From: Sebastes aleutianus
Lineage: Eukaryota > Chordata > Actinopteri > Perciformes > Sebastidae
Direction: 5' to 3'
Length of the DNA: 64,000 bases
NCBI GenBank assembly: GCA_916700875.1
Contig: CAKAKS010000039.1
Coordinates: 6,845,544 to 6,909,543 of the forward strand
Position numbers and translations under genes: made by a program. The number at the start of each line of letters is the position of its first letter. Within the stretch, counting starts at the first letter, position 1. Below the pieces are notes generated by a model. That model had not been told where the DNA came from. It was given only the letters and a program-made list of their open reading frames with translations, and did no database searches. Below are positions 36,401 through 47,303 of this stretch, piece by piece.

Positions 36401-39400
36401 AAATGAAATCTGACTTCCAAATGGACGGCTTGAAATGAGGGAGGAAACCAAAGAACGCAAAACAAGTTTAGAGTCCAACTGCAGCTCTGCTATTTTTCTA
36501 TTTAAAAAGTAAAAAAAAAAAAAAAACCTCATGGGAAGGCATGTAAATAGCACGATATTACAAGAACAATCAATATCATAAGGACACATTTTCACGTGTC
36601 ATTTGTACACCACACAACAAAACTACAGTAACGTCCCCAGCTGGGTTTAGGCAACATAACCACTCACTTAGGTTTAGGAAAAACATCATGGTTGGGCTTA
36701 AAGTCAGTACGTAAACTAAATAAAATACGTATGTAAACAACATAACATAAATACGTAAAACATGTGACAAACATCACTAACTTAACTTACAAACCAAAAC
36801 ACCAGTCTTGAACACCGGTCTCCTGGTTGAAAGTCCTGTGTTTGTTGGACCCATCCACCTCACCTCACACTTTTTATGCTAACTCTGAGCGTATATTTAC
36901 AGAGATGCGTTTACATTGCAGTCAGTACAGACTACATGGCGTACAAAATGACACGGCAAGAGCAAGAAAGAAGTTCTTATTGCACGCTTATTGCAGGCTA
37001 AATGCCTTGAGCATTATCGTGTAATTCATACGCCTTTTCATGTGAATGGGCTGAAAAAATATCCACATAGTTGAGTATCCAAAGGTTTGGATCCAGTTAA
37101 CGATATTAGTGATGTGTTGTACCTGAGAGCAGGGGTCAAAAACTTCCAGATTCAGCTGCCTGCCATCAATTGACAGCCTCTTATGGTAAAGGGAATCTGT
37201 AACAAGGATTAGAAACAGTCAAAACAAAATAACCGTATTATTCATTGGTTAAAATATTGACTCAAGGTATAAAAATCTAAACTCTTTGTTTTATGTGTAC
37301 TAATTGCTTTTCCTTACCCGTTATGTTTCGTTTGTTTGTCTTATCTTTTTGACTTGGTTTATTTTTTGGGATTTAAAGCATATATTGTATATCAGAAGTG
37401 AACATAGTCACCGTGATGTCACTCATTGGTTTGTGGACTGCGGTTGTGAAGCCTTGAGTTCTGCATTTTGGCCATCGCCATCTTGGTTTTATGCAACCAG
37501 AAGTGACACGAGAGGCTGGAGCTAAGTACAACAACGCTGAATAAGAAATTTTTAGGCGACAAAAATGTTATAATTAACTTTCATGAAGTGAAAAAACACC
37601 GTGAAAGGGTTAAAGTTGTAAGACCAAAACACGGACAACTCCCAGACCGGACAACACCGTAGTAGCAACCTGTCAATCACAAGGTAGCCACGCCCCTAAA
37701 GCATCCCCTGCTTTATGGTCTATCTGACTCTAAACGGGACCATAATTTACTAAATGAACATCATGCTGTATTAAAGCTGTATCGAGTCCACACCTCTGGG
37801 TGATAATATGTTAATCTTATATTTACAGCCTCTTCCACTGCCCCAAGTGGCAAAATATATAAATACGGCTTTAATTAGATAAAATGTGAGAAACCATGAA
37901 ATAGAGATACAGTAGATGTGCACGAGAATAGTTTGGTGTTTGGAATTTACCATTTTAATCTTTTTAAAGCTGTAATCATTTTGAATTATGCTGCATACAG
38001 AAGGTATCCTGGATTGTTAATCTCATGAATGCTCAGGTGAAATGTATGCACCACTAAATAACAACATCCATGTTGTCTGGAAATAAACTCTGTTCTCCAA
38101 AACCAAAACCTCCATCAAACCACAACCTCATCTTCATCACCTGGAAACACTTACTGGCGTTGGAGGCATATTCTCCGATGAAGCGCCTGGTCAGGAACCG
38201 CACAAGGACAGCTGGAGGAAAGAGACGAAATGAAAAACAACAAAAAATGAATCATGGCATCATTACACTCTCATCCCTCACAGGTGGCGGCAGGGAGGGT
38301 TAATTGAACCCTCATTCACTCCCGCAGGCGCGGCGTGGTGCCAACAGTGGAGCGGTGAAACTGTATAGCCTCTCATGAAAGAGGTTGTATGGCTTTGCTG
38401 GAAGCCCAGTTTGCATATTTGGCAAGCTGAATGGTTATATTTCCCCCTCTGCTTCGCCTCCAGACTGCGAGCTACATATAAAACTGACTAGTTTTGGTCC
38501 CACAGACAATCAGTTTCAATGAAGGGCTGAAGTTTCTAGTGCGGATGGCGGTCAGTCATGGGCCTCTGACGGGGTTATGCTAAGGCTACGGGGACATAAA
38601 TATGGATATGGCCCAAAAAGTTACTCATGCATGCAGCCTGTAAAATGCAAAGGAAATTCAACACATAGGGCTTTAAGGCACAATTCATTCGGGGCCTTCT
38701 TCACATCAACACTGATATATTCAGAAAGCAAAACAACAAGACAATGATAAACGTGTACTGGAAGCAGCAAGCGGTACTAAAATGGACACACACATGCACA
38801 CATACAGTCTCCAGAGGCTGCAGCATCTCCACAGTAACAGCTCTGCATCACTGCCAGGCAGCGAGAATGGAGACGTCCCATTGTTTTATGAAGCTTGAAC
38901 ACAACGTAGAGCGCCACAGAGACTGAATACTGATATATATATGCAACAAGAACTCCAATAGCAATAACTCCTCTCCTCTGCCTCAACTGCATTTTTTTCA
39001 CTGTAGTTTGGCGTGCAGATTTAAGGTCATATATAAACTGTTGAAAGGTTTGGAAAATAAGCTGATGGAGTTCAAAATACAGATTCTTTCTCACATATTA
39101 CTTATGTCAACAAAGAGTAAGTGGCACCAACAGTCAGCGCAGTACAGCAAAGCCAGAGTAAAAGGCTTCAGGTAATTACAACATAAACAAAACCAGTGGC
39201 GTCGGTGGGGAACTTTAGCTCCCCTAAAGGTAGAGCGCACTGACTCTGATGGATCAAACCTCAACGTTTTTTCTCTTTTCCAACCTTGAAATCAGATCTG
39301 TGACTGATGAGTTTTAATCTAACAGAGGCCTTTAAAAAAAAAACAGGGATTCTCTGGAGGCGTAAATAATACAATTATTTCACTTAAATCTCAACGAATG

Positions 39401-41413
39401 GAGCCAATAAACTGTTTTTTTGGTTATGTAACATGAAGCCAAAGCCCAGTGGTAAATTCAGGCTTTGGTGTGGTACAACCTGAAAAGAAGCAGCACCAGT
39501 TAAAGTTTGCCTATAGCTTAGCATCCGGCCAACTGAATTAGCCTACCGAGATGTCAAACAGAAGTCTTTATTTTAGAGAGACCACAAAGAGGTGGTTGGA
39601 CGCTCTGGAGAAATGGTAGTAAGTGGACCTTGTTTCACTTCTTGTCAAACTACTGTTTTCAAATTTGAGATTGAATAGTTGGCAGTTAGACCAGACAATT
39701 ACAGTTGAGCAAACATGACCAGCGGTGAAATCGCTCTGCTCTGGCTGAGCCATTGTTTTCCTATGTGGAGAGCGGTGCCACCCGACTATAGGCAAAGTGC
39801 TATCCTTGGCGTGGCGCACCGCTCAAAATTGCCGCCAAGAGCCGCGCTCAAAGTTCAAATTATTTCAGCTGTGACCTCGGTTGCCGCTGACCTTTCAAAG
39901 CGCAACCAATGAGATAACAGCTGCATCTGTTGCTGTTGTCTAGAAACAATGAAGTTCCTTGCTCTCTTTTTGATGACAAATGATTCTTTGTTGTGCTGCG
40001 CTTTGCTACCTCGTGGTGAGTGAAGAGCATATTTCATATCATGTGAAGGCAGCTTTAGCTAGTTAGCGTTTGCTCCAAACAGCGCTGTCTCATCTTAAGT
40101 CCAAACATCAATCCACAAATCACGACTTTGTAGTAGGTGTAAGTACATTTACTCAAGTACTGGAACAATATTGAGGTACTTGCACTTACTTAACTTCCAT
40201 TTTAGGCTCCTTTATACTTCTACTCTAGCCTACATTTTAGAGGGAAATATTGCAGGTTTTAATCCTCTACATTTATTTAGATTGAGATTAATAATAAAAA
40301 ATATATAATCAACAAATAAATGATGATGGGTAATGTGAAACTCACAAGCTAGCAGTAGGCTATATAAAGTTAAAAAAAACACATTAAAGTTATATAGCTA
40401 CAAGTCGGCCTCATATTCAATCATATAATATTATTCTGAGATGAGTGATTTTCCATAATTAGTACTTTATTATGATGCTAATAGGCCTACTTTTATACTT
40501 TTACTTCGGCCTCAAACTAATTTTGAATGCAGGACTATCACAGCGTAGAGTATTTCTACTTTAAGCTAAATAAAAGATCTGAGTACTTCTTCCACCACTG
40601 AATAAATCACAGTTTCAGGCTTGGAAGCTTCTTCATACAGGATATTGAAACACTATACAACAGTTACAGATTTATCTACCTTTGTTTGAGTAAAAATACC
40701 TAAACAGGTAGTATTTAAGTATAGTAAGCAGACTATAAAAGAAGCCTTATTTTACTACATTTGATGTTGATCTTTCCAAATAACTTTAGAAGAACCTGAA
40801 AATCTGGATGATTCAAGTCCTGCAATCTTACTTAAGTAAAAGTACATAAGTATTAGCATCAAAATGCACTTAAAGTAAGCAAAAGTACACATTATGCAGA
40901 ATAGCCCATATCAGAATATCTATAACACTGGATTAATAAAACTAATACTAATGTTGCAGACAGGGCTAATTTTAGCTATTTTATATACTGCTGGGTAGTT
41001 CAACCTGTATAATAATACATCATAATATACTAGTTGATTTATATGTTGTATTAATAATCTGAATCTGCAAAGTAACTAACGTTGTCAAATAAAGTGGAGT
41101 AAAAAGTACAATATTTGCCTCTGAAATGTAGTAGAGAAAAGTATAAAGTAGCAAAAACTGGAAATACTTTACTCAAGTGACATACAAGTACCTCAAAATT
41201 GTACTTAAGTACAGTACTTGAGTACATGTACTTTACATTACACCACTGTTTTATTATGCACCAAAGATCATCATCATTTGAGGAAAAGAAAGCAACAAAT
41301 AGAGATTTTAAATGCCCACTATAAACAGTGCAGAGATGATAAAAACAGGTATTTTTCTCACCTGACTTCCCAGCCCCCTGGCTTCCCAGCAGGGCCAGCT
41401 TGATGTCGTTCAT
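33189..41413 (-). CDS. rergl: rergl-like gene, atypical Ras-family small GTPase, complete
   Basis: RERG-like member of the Ras superfamily; cellular role poorly known. Exons at 41413-41362, 38211-38155, 37196-37123, 34604-34456 and 33474-33189 join in frame to 205 residues plus TGA, the length I recall for human RERGL. Seen: P-loop GSQGAGKS (10-17), switch I EYASNANSLY with Asn at position 35 in place of Thr, DPCSQ (57-61) replacing the usual DTAGQ, NKQD (122-125) and SAAE (152-155). The basic tail is [20 protein letters not shown]. There is no C-terminal CAAX box, so membrane anchoring by prenylation is not expected. The start has MNDIKLALLG, the family's N-terminus. Position 12 is Gln and position 35 lacks Thr, so normal GTP hydrolysis and switching are doubtful. 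RERG itself is excluded by the DPCSQ motif and the tail. Confidence 0.9.
33786..34052 (+). repeat. interspersed repeat, copy of 13761-14032
   Basis: Starts CATAGACTGTATATAAAGA and shares CCCTGGTGGCTGGCTGCAGT. Ends GATGCTATAAAAAGG. Located in rergl intron 4. Confidence 0.85.
34456..34604 (-). CDS. rergl: rergl coding exon 4
   Basis: 149 nt encode SSEARCILEEPVDWADGFVV, then VYNISDRTSFIDAKNILRQI. Acceptor TTGGCAG; the donor is GTCAGA, a weaker but phase-correct site. Confidence 0.9.
34933..35290. mobile_element. MITE of the AGGGCTGGGCAATATGACGA type
   Basis: Begins GTAGGGCTGGGCAATATGAC and continues with palindromic GATATATATCGT. The far part returns to GATATATATTATTATCTGGA and CCTATATCGTGAGATCAT. 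A common noncoding teleost element, here in rergl intron 3. Confidence 0.6.
35291..36528. other. rergl intron 3, no further gene seen
   Basis: Short ORFs only; 35400-35720 contains unrecognised AT-rich sequence without paired splice signals. Confidence 0.45.
36529..37052. mobile_element. copy of the 44364-44945 element family
   Basis: Shares GGGAAGGCATGTAAATAGCA, GCACGATATTACAAG, TTAGGTTTAGGAAAAAACATC-type core and CTGTGTTTGTTGGACC, with the end CATACGCCTTTTCATGTGAA. Its termini are more decayed than those at 44364-44945. Confidence 0.75.
37123..37196 (-). CDS. rergl: rergl coding exon 3 (DPCSQ motif)
   Basis: 74 nt encode SLYHKRLSIDGRQLNLEVFD followed by PCSQ. Acceptor TGTTACAG; donor GTACAA. 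Confidence 0.9.
37400..37770. repeat. interspersed repeat, inverted relative to 16355-16590
   Basis: TTTACTAAATGAACATCATG at its right end is the reverse complement of the 16360 segment. CATTGGTTTGTGGACT at its left end inverts AGTCCACAAACCAATG. In rergl intron 2, immediately beyond exon 3. Confidence 0.7.
38155..38211 (-). CDS. rergl: rergl coding exon 2 (switch I)
   Basis: 57 nt encode VLVRFLTRRFIGEYASNA. Acceptor TCCTCCAG, donor GTAAGT. Too short for ORF finding but phase and family match are exact. Confidence 0.88.
38290..38700. promoter_or_regulatory. candidate noncoding element in rergl intron 1
   Basis: About 410 bp of balanced, non-repetitive sequence (for example AGTTTGCATATTTGGCAAGC and ACATAAATATGGATATGGCC) next to exon 2, in an otherwise repeat-filled intron. 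ATTTGCAT-like and CATAAATATG stretches suggest octamer or MADS-type sites. Function is inference. Confidence 0.25.
38701..40129. other. rergl intron 1, no gene seen
   Basis: Short ORFs on both strands have no recognisable product. A poly-A run is at about 39332. No internal exon is needed for the reading frame. Confidence 0.5.
40130..41247. mobile_element. ~1.1-kb element with GTGTAAGTACATTTACTCAAGTACTG ends, noncoding
   Basis: Left end AAGTACATTTACTCAAGTAC; right end GTACTTGAGTACATGTACTT followed by TACATTACACCAC, an inverted copy. Inside are repeated AAAGTACATAAGT-like words. A partial copy is at 9685-9872. No transposase is seen, so it is non-autonomous. Confidence 0.7.
41362..41413 (-). 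CDS. rergl: rergl coding exon 1 (P-loop)
   Basis: 52 nt: MNDIKLALLGSQGAGKS plus one base; donor GTGAG. Start ATG at 41413-41411. Confidence 0.9.
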
Positions 41414-41720
41414 GCCTGAGCTCTGTCAGCTCCTCAGCTGGCTCTCTGGGTTGTGTGTCTGCTATCTGGGTGAGCTTCGGCACACTGAACGCTGCTCACA
41501 GTCCAGGCTGGATGGGATGAAGGACTGCCCCCCCTTCTCTTCCTCTTCAAAGGGCTAGTTCACTGTTTTAAAGCTGGAGGGAGAGGAGAGGAGGGAAACA
41601 AGCTCTCTCTCTCTCTCTCTCTGTCTGTCTGTGTGCCAAGCGCTCCTTTACTCTCTCACACCTCTCTTTTCTCTCTCTCTCTCTCTCCTGTATCCAACCA
41701 AGCTCTCTCAATCCATCTGT
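41414..41720 (-). promoter_or_regulatory. rergl: rergl 5' UTR / promoter region with CT tracts
   Basis: Upstream of the rergl start codon. It has CCCCCCC at 41528-41534, (CT)n at about 41602-41622 and a second CT-rich stretch at 41664-41688. No TATA box is evident. The transcription start cannot be fixed. Confidence 0.35.
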
Positions 41721-43659
41721 TTTTCTTCTTTCTTTCCCCTCTTGTGCCCATATATCCTCCTCTTTTCCCCTCCTACAGAGAGGTTACTCAAAGGTCATGG
41801 CTGACTAAACCTATTGTGCTGCTCCAACACTGTAACTGTAGTCCGGCTGCCATCTATGGACATTAGTGTTATTCTTCATACTGTAATGTTATGGAAACCC
41901 ACCAGGAAAAAGGAAAAAGATGAAGTGTTAGGAATGAATTACATCAATATAGGTCAAATTAATGCAACCCTGTCTCTTAGAAACTACTTTTTTGAAAAAC
42001 AAAATACTACCTGAAAGTTTGTTTATCAGCATAATACAGAACGTATCTGCAAAACGCTTGCTGACAACATTTAATTTGCTTTTCCTACAATATCCGCGCT
42101 TCAAGTAAAATATCTGCTCCTCGCGACTAAAACATGATTAACGCTTTTTATTGTAATGATGCTACTAAAGTCCTGCACATTGTACGCAGTAAAATTAATA
42201 AAAAATAGTGAGACAAAATGATGTCATAAGAGGTGAAAATTTTGATTCACTAATTAAAAGCATTAAAGACATAGATCACATTTATGTATACTAAATCAAA
42301 ACTATGACTTTTTAAGTAACAAATTATACGAGTTTTGACTTAATAATAATTTAATTATTAGAAAAAAAAAATTAAATGCCGTCCGCATTACAGTTTTATC
42401 AACATAACATAATGAGGAAACGTTTTTATTAACATATCTTGCATGTTGCCAAACGTTCATACTGAACATGTCTGCAGAACTTTTAGTGAAAATATATTTA
42501 ATTTGTTTCTCTACATTATTGGCTCTTGCAATGCAATATCTGTGTGTTGTAACTAAAGTATGATTAATGTCTTTTTATGGTCATGTTTAGGCACTCAAAG
42601 CACTAAATATTGAAGTAAACAGTGAGTTGAAGCACAAGACAAGTCATGTTTAATCTAACTTTAAAACAAAACCGGTTGGCCAAAACGTAACCACACGCTT
42701 CCTCCAAGTCCTCCAAGTCACAATTATAAATGAATTTCCCATAATTATGACATAACGTGAGTATTTTTATTTTTGTCTTTCGCAACTGTCCGTCTGTTTT
42801 TTCTGGCAGAATTGGGCTTCCATATAATGTGGCTCCATATACAGTTAAAATCAAGAAACTAGCATTTTTATTTCCCCGGGTGTGGGAGTTATTTTTGACC
42901 TCTCTGTGATACGAACTGGCGACTTCCCACTGAGTCCAGTGTTAATAATATTCTGGCTTCAAGGAAAGTCGTTTTATTGAAATTGAATCAATGTATTTTT
43001 ATGGAGGGAAAGGCAGTGATATGATGGGGGGGAGAAATTTTGATGACTTTGGTTATGTACTTTATCAACCGTACTGCTCGCCAGACTGAAGCAATATAGT
43101 AAAAGTTGAGGCTTTTGAGTTCCGTGTAGAAGGGGAACCATGAGAAGGCCAGCAATAAAAACACTGATTAGAGCATCAGTCAAACTCCTGACATGAAACT
43201 GAATCGATTCAGACGAGCAATCCATTTCCTTCAGCTTCAGTCGCCACACAAAATGTGGCACATGCAGCCAATAAATCATCCTCCAGTAGCTTCGATTTCA
43301 CAGACGCTAACGTCAGCCAACAAAATGAATATTCTTCAGACTAAAACCACATCTCTGTCCCCCCTGAACCTCCTGCATGCGGTATTTTTCGACCCATTTC
43401 CAAATTATCTTCATTATTATCTCTGCCAGGAGATAATAGGATCGGTCTTGTGAGTGTGTGCATGCGTGTGTGCATCTCTGTGTCTGTCCACGGCTAATCT
43501 CGCATACTGCTGCACCAAACTGCAGAATATTCTGGGGTCATTTTTGGCTGCATGCTCAAAGACCTCTCGTGGTTGCAGCGACTCACACGGTCTCAAAACA
43601 CCTTCTATTGCCTGTTTGATACTGCCATTGATTGACTGCTGACTCCTCACTCACTACTC
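41721..43659. other. intergenic DNA with a degenerate local duplication
   Basis: Segments at about 42015-42165 and 42415-42600 are diverged copies of each other (ACGTATCTGCAAAAC... versus ACATGTCTGCAGAAC..., then AACATGATTAACG versus AGTATGATTAATG). No gene. The ORFs around 42600-43650 are unrecognised. Confidence 0.4.
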
Positions 43660-44085
43660 TTAAGGCCTTCACACACTGGCAGCGTTTTCTTTGTATTTTT
43701 AATTTGCATGTCAATATATTTTTTCTAACTGCTGTTTTTGTCATGAGTACTTTCACACAGAAAGCGAATATCATTTTCATCCGGAACAAAGTCAATTTTC
43801 TGATCTTTTGCACCACGAATAACATCACCATCAACCAATCGTGTTGTGTGGAACAGGTTGAGTTGTGCCTATCTTTATGAAACAACAGCACGGAGGCTCT
43901 GTAGTCCGAACCAAGACGACAAACTGTATTACTCCTTTCAACGTTGACAAAGGCAACGCAGACCAGATCCACTCCTTCCAGTCTTACCTTTCTCAATAAA
44001 AGACCTAGATATATATTATTCGCAGGCGAGTATTTTGCATTTTTGTGTTGTTTATTCATCACGCCCCCGATGTGTAAAGACCTTT
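43660..44085. mobile_element. MITE, Harbinger-like ends
   Basis: Left end TTAAGGCCTTCACACACTGG and right end CCCGATGTGTAAAGACCTTTAA are inverted copies, with possible TTA target duplications as in PIF/Harbinger elements. A 159-codon minus-strand ORF (44062-43583) runs through it but has no transposase features. Confidence 0.6.
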
Positions 44086-44175
44086 AACCAGGCGTAAGTG
44101 AGACACAGTTTGCTCACTTTTATTCTTTTGGACTGCTAACAGCTAATGGAACTACAGTCGCAGCTGACTGTATCA

Positions 44176-44221
44176 CCGCTGCTCAGCCGCTGCTCAGCCG
44201 CTGCTCAGCCGCTGCTCTGCG
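44176..44221. repeat. tandem repeat, 12-bp CCGCTGCTCAG unit
   Basis: Three to four nearly perfect units of GCTGCTCAGCC. Confidence 0.9.
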
Positions 44222-44363
44222 GCCAGAAACACAGTTATTCTGTGCCTTTTTATTGAGTATCAACATCACTTTTTACATGCGTTTTGTCGAAAAAAATAGA
44301 CTTGAGGCCTAAATAAACGCTTCAAGTTACGGTTACACCCGTGAGACGGCAGAGAAAGGTCTA

Positions 44364-44945
44364 GAGAAAGGTGATAGCTCTGACGCATGCGTCTCAGCTC
44401 CGTCTCCAACCTGATCTCACGGGAAGGCATATAAATGACACGATATTACAAGGACATTTCGCATGTTAGGAGAACATATTTTAGTCTTTTTGCGTGTTAT
44501 TTCTATGCACACAACAAAACTACGGGAACATCTGCAGTTAGGCAACAAAACCACTTTAGTTAGGTTTAAGAAAAAACATCATGGTTGGGATGAAAATAAC
44601 TACGTAAACTAAGTAAAATATGTACAGAAACAACTTAACATAAGGACAGAAAACATGTCACAAAGTCACTAATGTAACTTACAAAACAAAACACCAGTCT
44701 CCTGGTTTAAAGTCCTGTGTTTGTTGGACCTGCCCACCAGCTCTGAGCATAGCATATTTATGCAGGTGCCTTTACATTGCAGTCAGTTCAGACTATATGG
44801 CGTACAAATGACACGCCAAAAGCAAGAACAGAGGTCTTATTGCACGCCTTTGCCTTGCGCAGTATTGTGTCATTTATACGCCTTCCCGTGAGATCAGGTT
44901 GGAGACGGAGCTGAGACGCATGCGTCAGAGCTTTCACCTTTCTGT
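44364..44945. mobile_element. 580-bp element with ~80-bp near-perfect terminal inverted repeats
   Basis: The left arm (about 44364-44450) contains TGACGCATGCGTCTCAGCTC, CGTCTCCAACCTGATCTCAC and GGGAAGGCATATAAATGACA. The right arm (about 44861-44945) is its reverse complement with only a few changes. The interior matches 36529-37052, and its core (TTAGGTTTAAGAAAAAACATCATGG-type phrase) matches 52090-52165. No ORF of note. Confidence 0.85.
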
Positions 44946-45844
44946 TTGCGTGCAAAGTCGGTAACCCTCTTTCAAAAGAAAGTCTTAAGATTTTTTTAGA
45001 AGCGGCTGTCATGAGTTGGCTGCACTGTCTTGGTGTTAACGGCATTTCACAAAAAAAAACACAACACTGTTTTAAGCCTTAATTTGGGGTTTTTACATAG
45101 TTTATATATAATTTATAATGGTTGGAAAAAATACCCCAACATTTAGGATTACCATGGCCTGATCCTTTCAAACATTACAAATGTAAACACAGATTTTACA
45201 GTTTAAGAATACAGCACATTATTCTACATGTTAGTCTTTGCATCAAGAAAGCTGTCAATCACTCTGAGGATGAAGAAAATGTTTCAAAACCTCCTTTTTT
45301 TGGAGTTCGAGCCGCTCCCTTCGTGTTGACTTTAGGATCATGGAGTTGGATCTTTAAATACAATAAAACAAAAGCTGAAATGAAAACAGCCTGGCCACAT
45401 TATGCGTGTCTAAAGCCATTTATATTCCACGGCATGCCGACTGGATGGGCTTTTGAAATGTTTACCAAATTATGCTCTTTCCATTCAGCGATGTTTAGAT
45501 ATCATATACCCTGCAAATCAGCTTGCATGAGGCAAAGTAATTGGTACCACGTTTTAGGGGTTCAGATGAGGACTGAAATCACTGAAAACACGTCACTTAA
45601 ATGATTTGGACTCGCTCATCAAAAGGAAGGGGAATATTGGAAAATAGAGAGATTAATATTGTATATTGGGAAAATGTGTTTGCCCCAATCACGCCTCATC
45701 TCAAACCAGAAAAGTATGAATTTTAATCAGCCTTGAAACTCTTGAGCTTCGTGACCTCCATCAGCTGCAGAAAATACATTATGCTCCAACAATACAAGAA
45801 TTTAAATAAAATCACATTTCCTCTCATGCTTCTCATCGCCCGCA

Positions 45845-47005
45845 CAAAAGAAGAAAGAAGTTCATTCAAGTATGATATTAGTATACTTCTTTTAAAACTT
45901 AAAATAAGAGAGTATACTTTCAGATTACTTTTTATGTACTTTTAAGAGATGAACTTAACAAAATTATACTGAAGTATACTTGGCTTATACTGACAAGTAT
46001 ACAGAAAAGTCTAAGTATACTTGGCTTGTACTTGTACTTAATCTTTTGATCGAGATATATTTTATAAAAGTATAATTAAGTATTCTTGCCATAAGCCTAC
46101 AGAAAGGTCTAAATGTACTTGGTAAGTATACAGAAAAATGCAAGTATACTTGGCTTATACTGAAAAATATACAGAAATGTGTTAGTATATTTAACTAAGT
46201 ACTATAAGTTAACTTACAAGTATACTCGCAGTAAAAAACTGAACTAAACTAGTAGTTTACTGAGAGTATTCTTTAAAGTGTACTTTCATAAAAAAAAATG
46301 GGCTACAAGTATATAACTAGTAAACTAACAGTATACCTAAAGGTTCACTTGTAGTATAGTTCATATTTTAGTTGAGGTACAAAATACAACGTGGATGTAA
46401 ATTAGTTGTGTACTTAAAGTTTACTATTGTTACATTTAAAGTATATTTTTCTAAATTAAAAAGTGGGACAATTTAGTCCCAAGAAGTATTGAAGTAGTAC
46501 ACTTACAAGTATACTACTAGTACATTGATATTAGTATACTTATTATATAAAGTATACTTGGCTTATACCAACAAGTATACAGAAAAGTCTAAGTATATAT
46601 ACTATAAGTTAACCTAAAGAAAACTTGCAAGCATACTTACAGTAAAAAAAAACTAAACTAGTAGTTTACGGAGAGTATTCTTTAAAGTACACTAAAAAGT
46701 GGGTTACAAGTATATAACTAGTAAACTAACAGTTTACCTAAAAGTTCACTTGTAGTATAGTTCATTTTATAGATACAACTTGGATGTAAACTAGTTGTGT
46801 ACTCAAAGTTTACTCTTACATTTAAAGTATACTTACTTTCAGAAACTAAAAAGTAGGCTAGTATTGAAGTATTACACTTACAAGTATACTACTAGGACAT
46901 TGATATTAGTATACTTATTGCATAAAGTATACTTGGGATTATACTTGAACTATACTTAAGTTTACATCATAACATAAACTTGAAGTATACTTCTTTTTTG
47001 TAAGA
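45845..47005 (+). repeat. array of AAGTATACTT palindromes, left arm of an inverted pair
   Basis: About 1.15 kb in which the decamer AAGTATACTT and variants recur every few tens of bases. It contains an internal duplication of ~410 bp (about 46247-46570 versus 46655-46940; shared ACAAGTATATAACTAGTAAA). Left end ACAAAAGAAG...GAAGTTCATTCAAG and right end CTTGAAGTATACTTC/TTTTTTGTAA are inverted, so it looks like one non-autonomous DNA transposon. Confidence 0.8.
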
Positions 47006-47219
47006 GCGTCAAAGCTTCTCAGTGGACGTTCCTGTTTGTTCCCGTTGTAATCAGGAAGAACAACATTCCTGTGTTTAACGTGCAGACAGCGGAGGACTCA
47101 GCCATCCGTGGCAGCTTTTAATCAGGCAGAGAGGAAAACACCGTTTCTCCTGAGCTGATCAACACGTGGCTGCTGAGAGGCTTTCACATGGGACGACGTC
47201 ATGTGCCCACTAAACTACA

Positions 47220-47256
47220 CACACACACACACCAAGACACACATTATTCTCAGCAG

Positions 47257-47300
<44 letters not shown>
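47220..47300. repeat. (AC)n microsatellite
   Basis: A short run at 47220-47231 and a long one at about 47262-47300. Confidence 0.95.

Positions 47301-47303
<3 letters not shown>

Noticed and set aside
43583..44062. 159-codon minus-strand ORF
   Set aside because: Runs through a MITE with Harbinger-like inverted ends. No transposase or Myb-like motif, and no splice or start context.
44176..44221. CRISPR-like array
   Set aside because: Short perfect tandem repeat without spacers, in a vertebrate genome.
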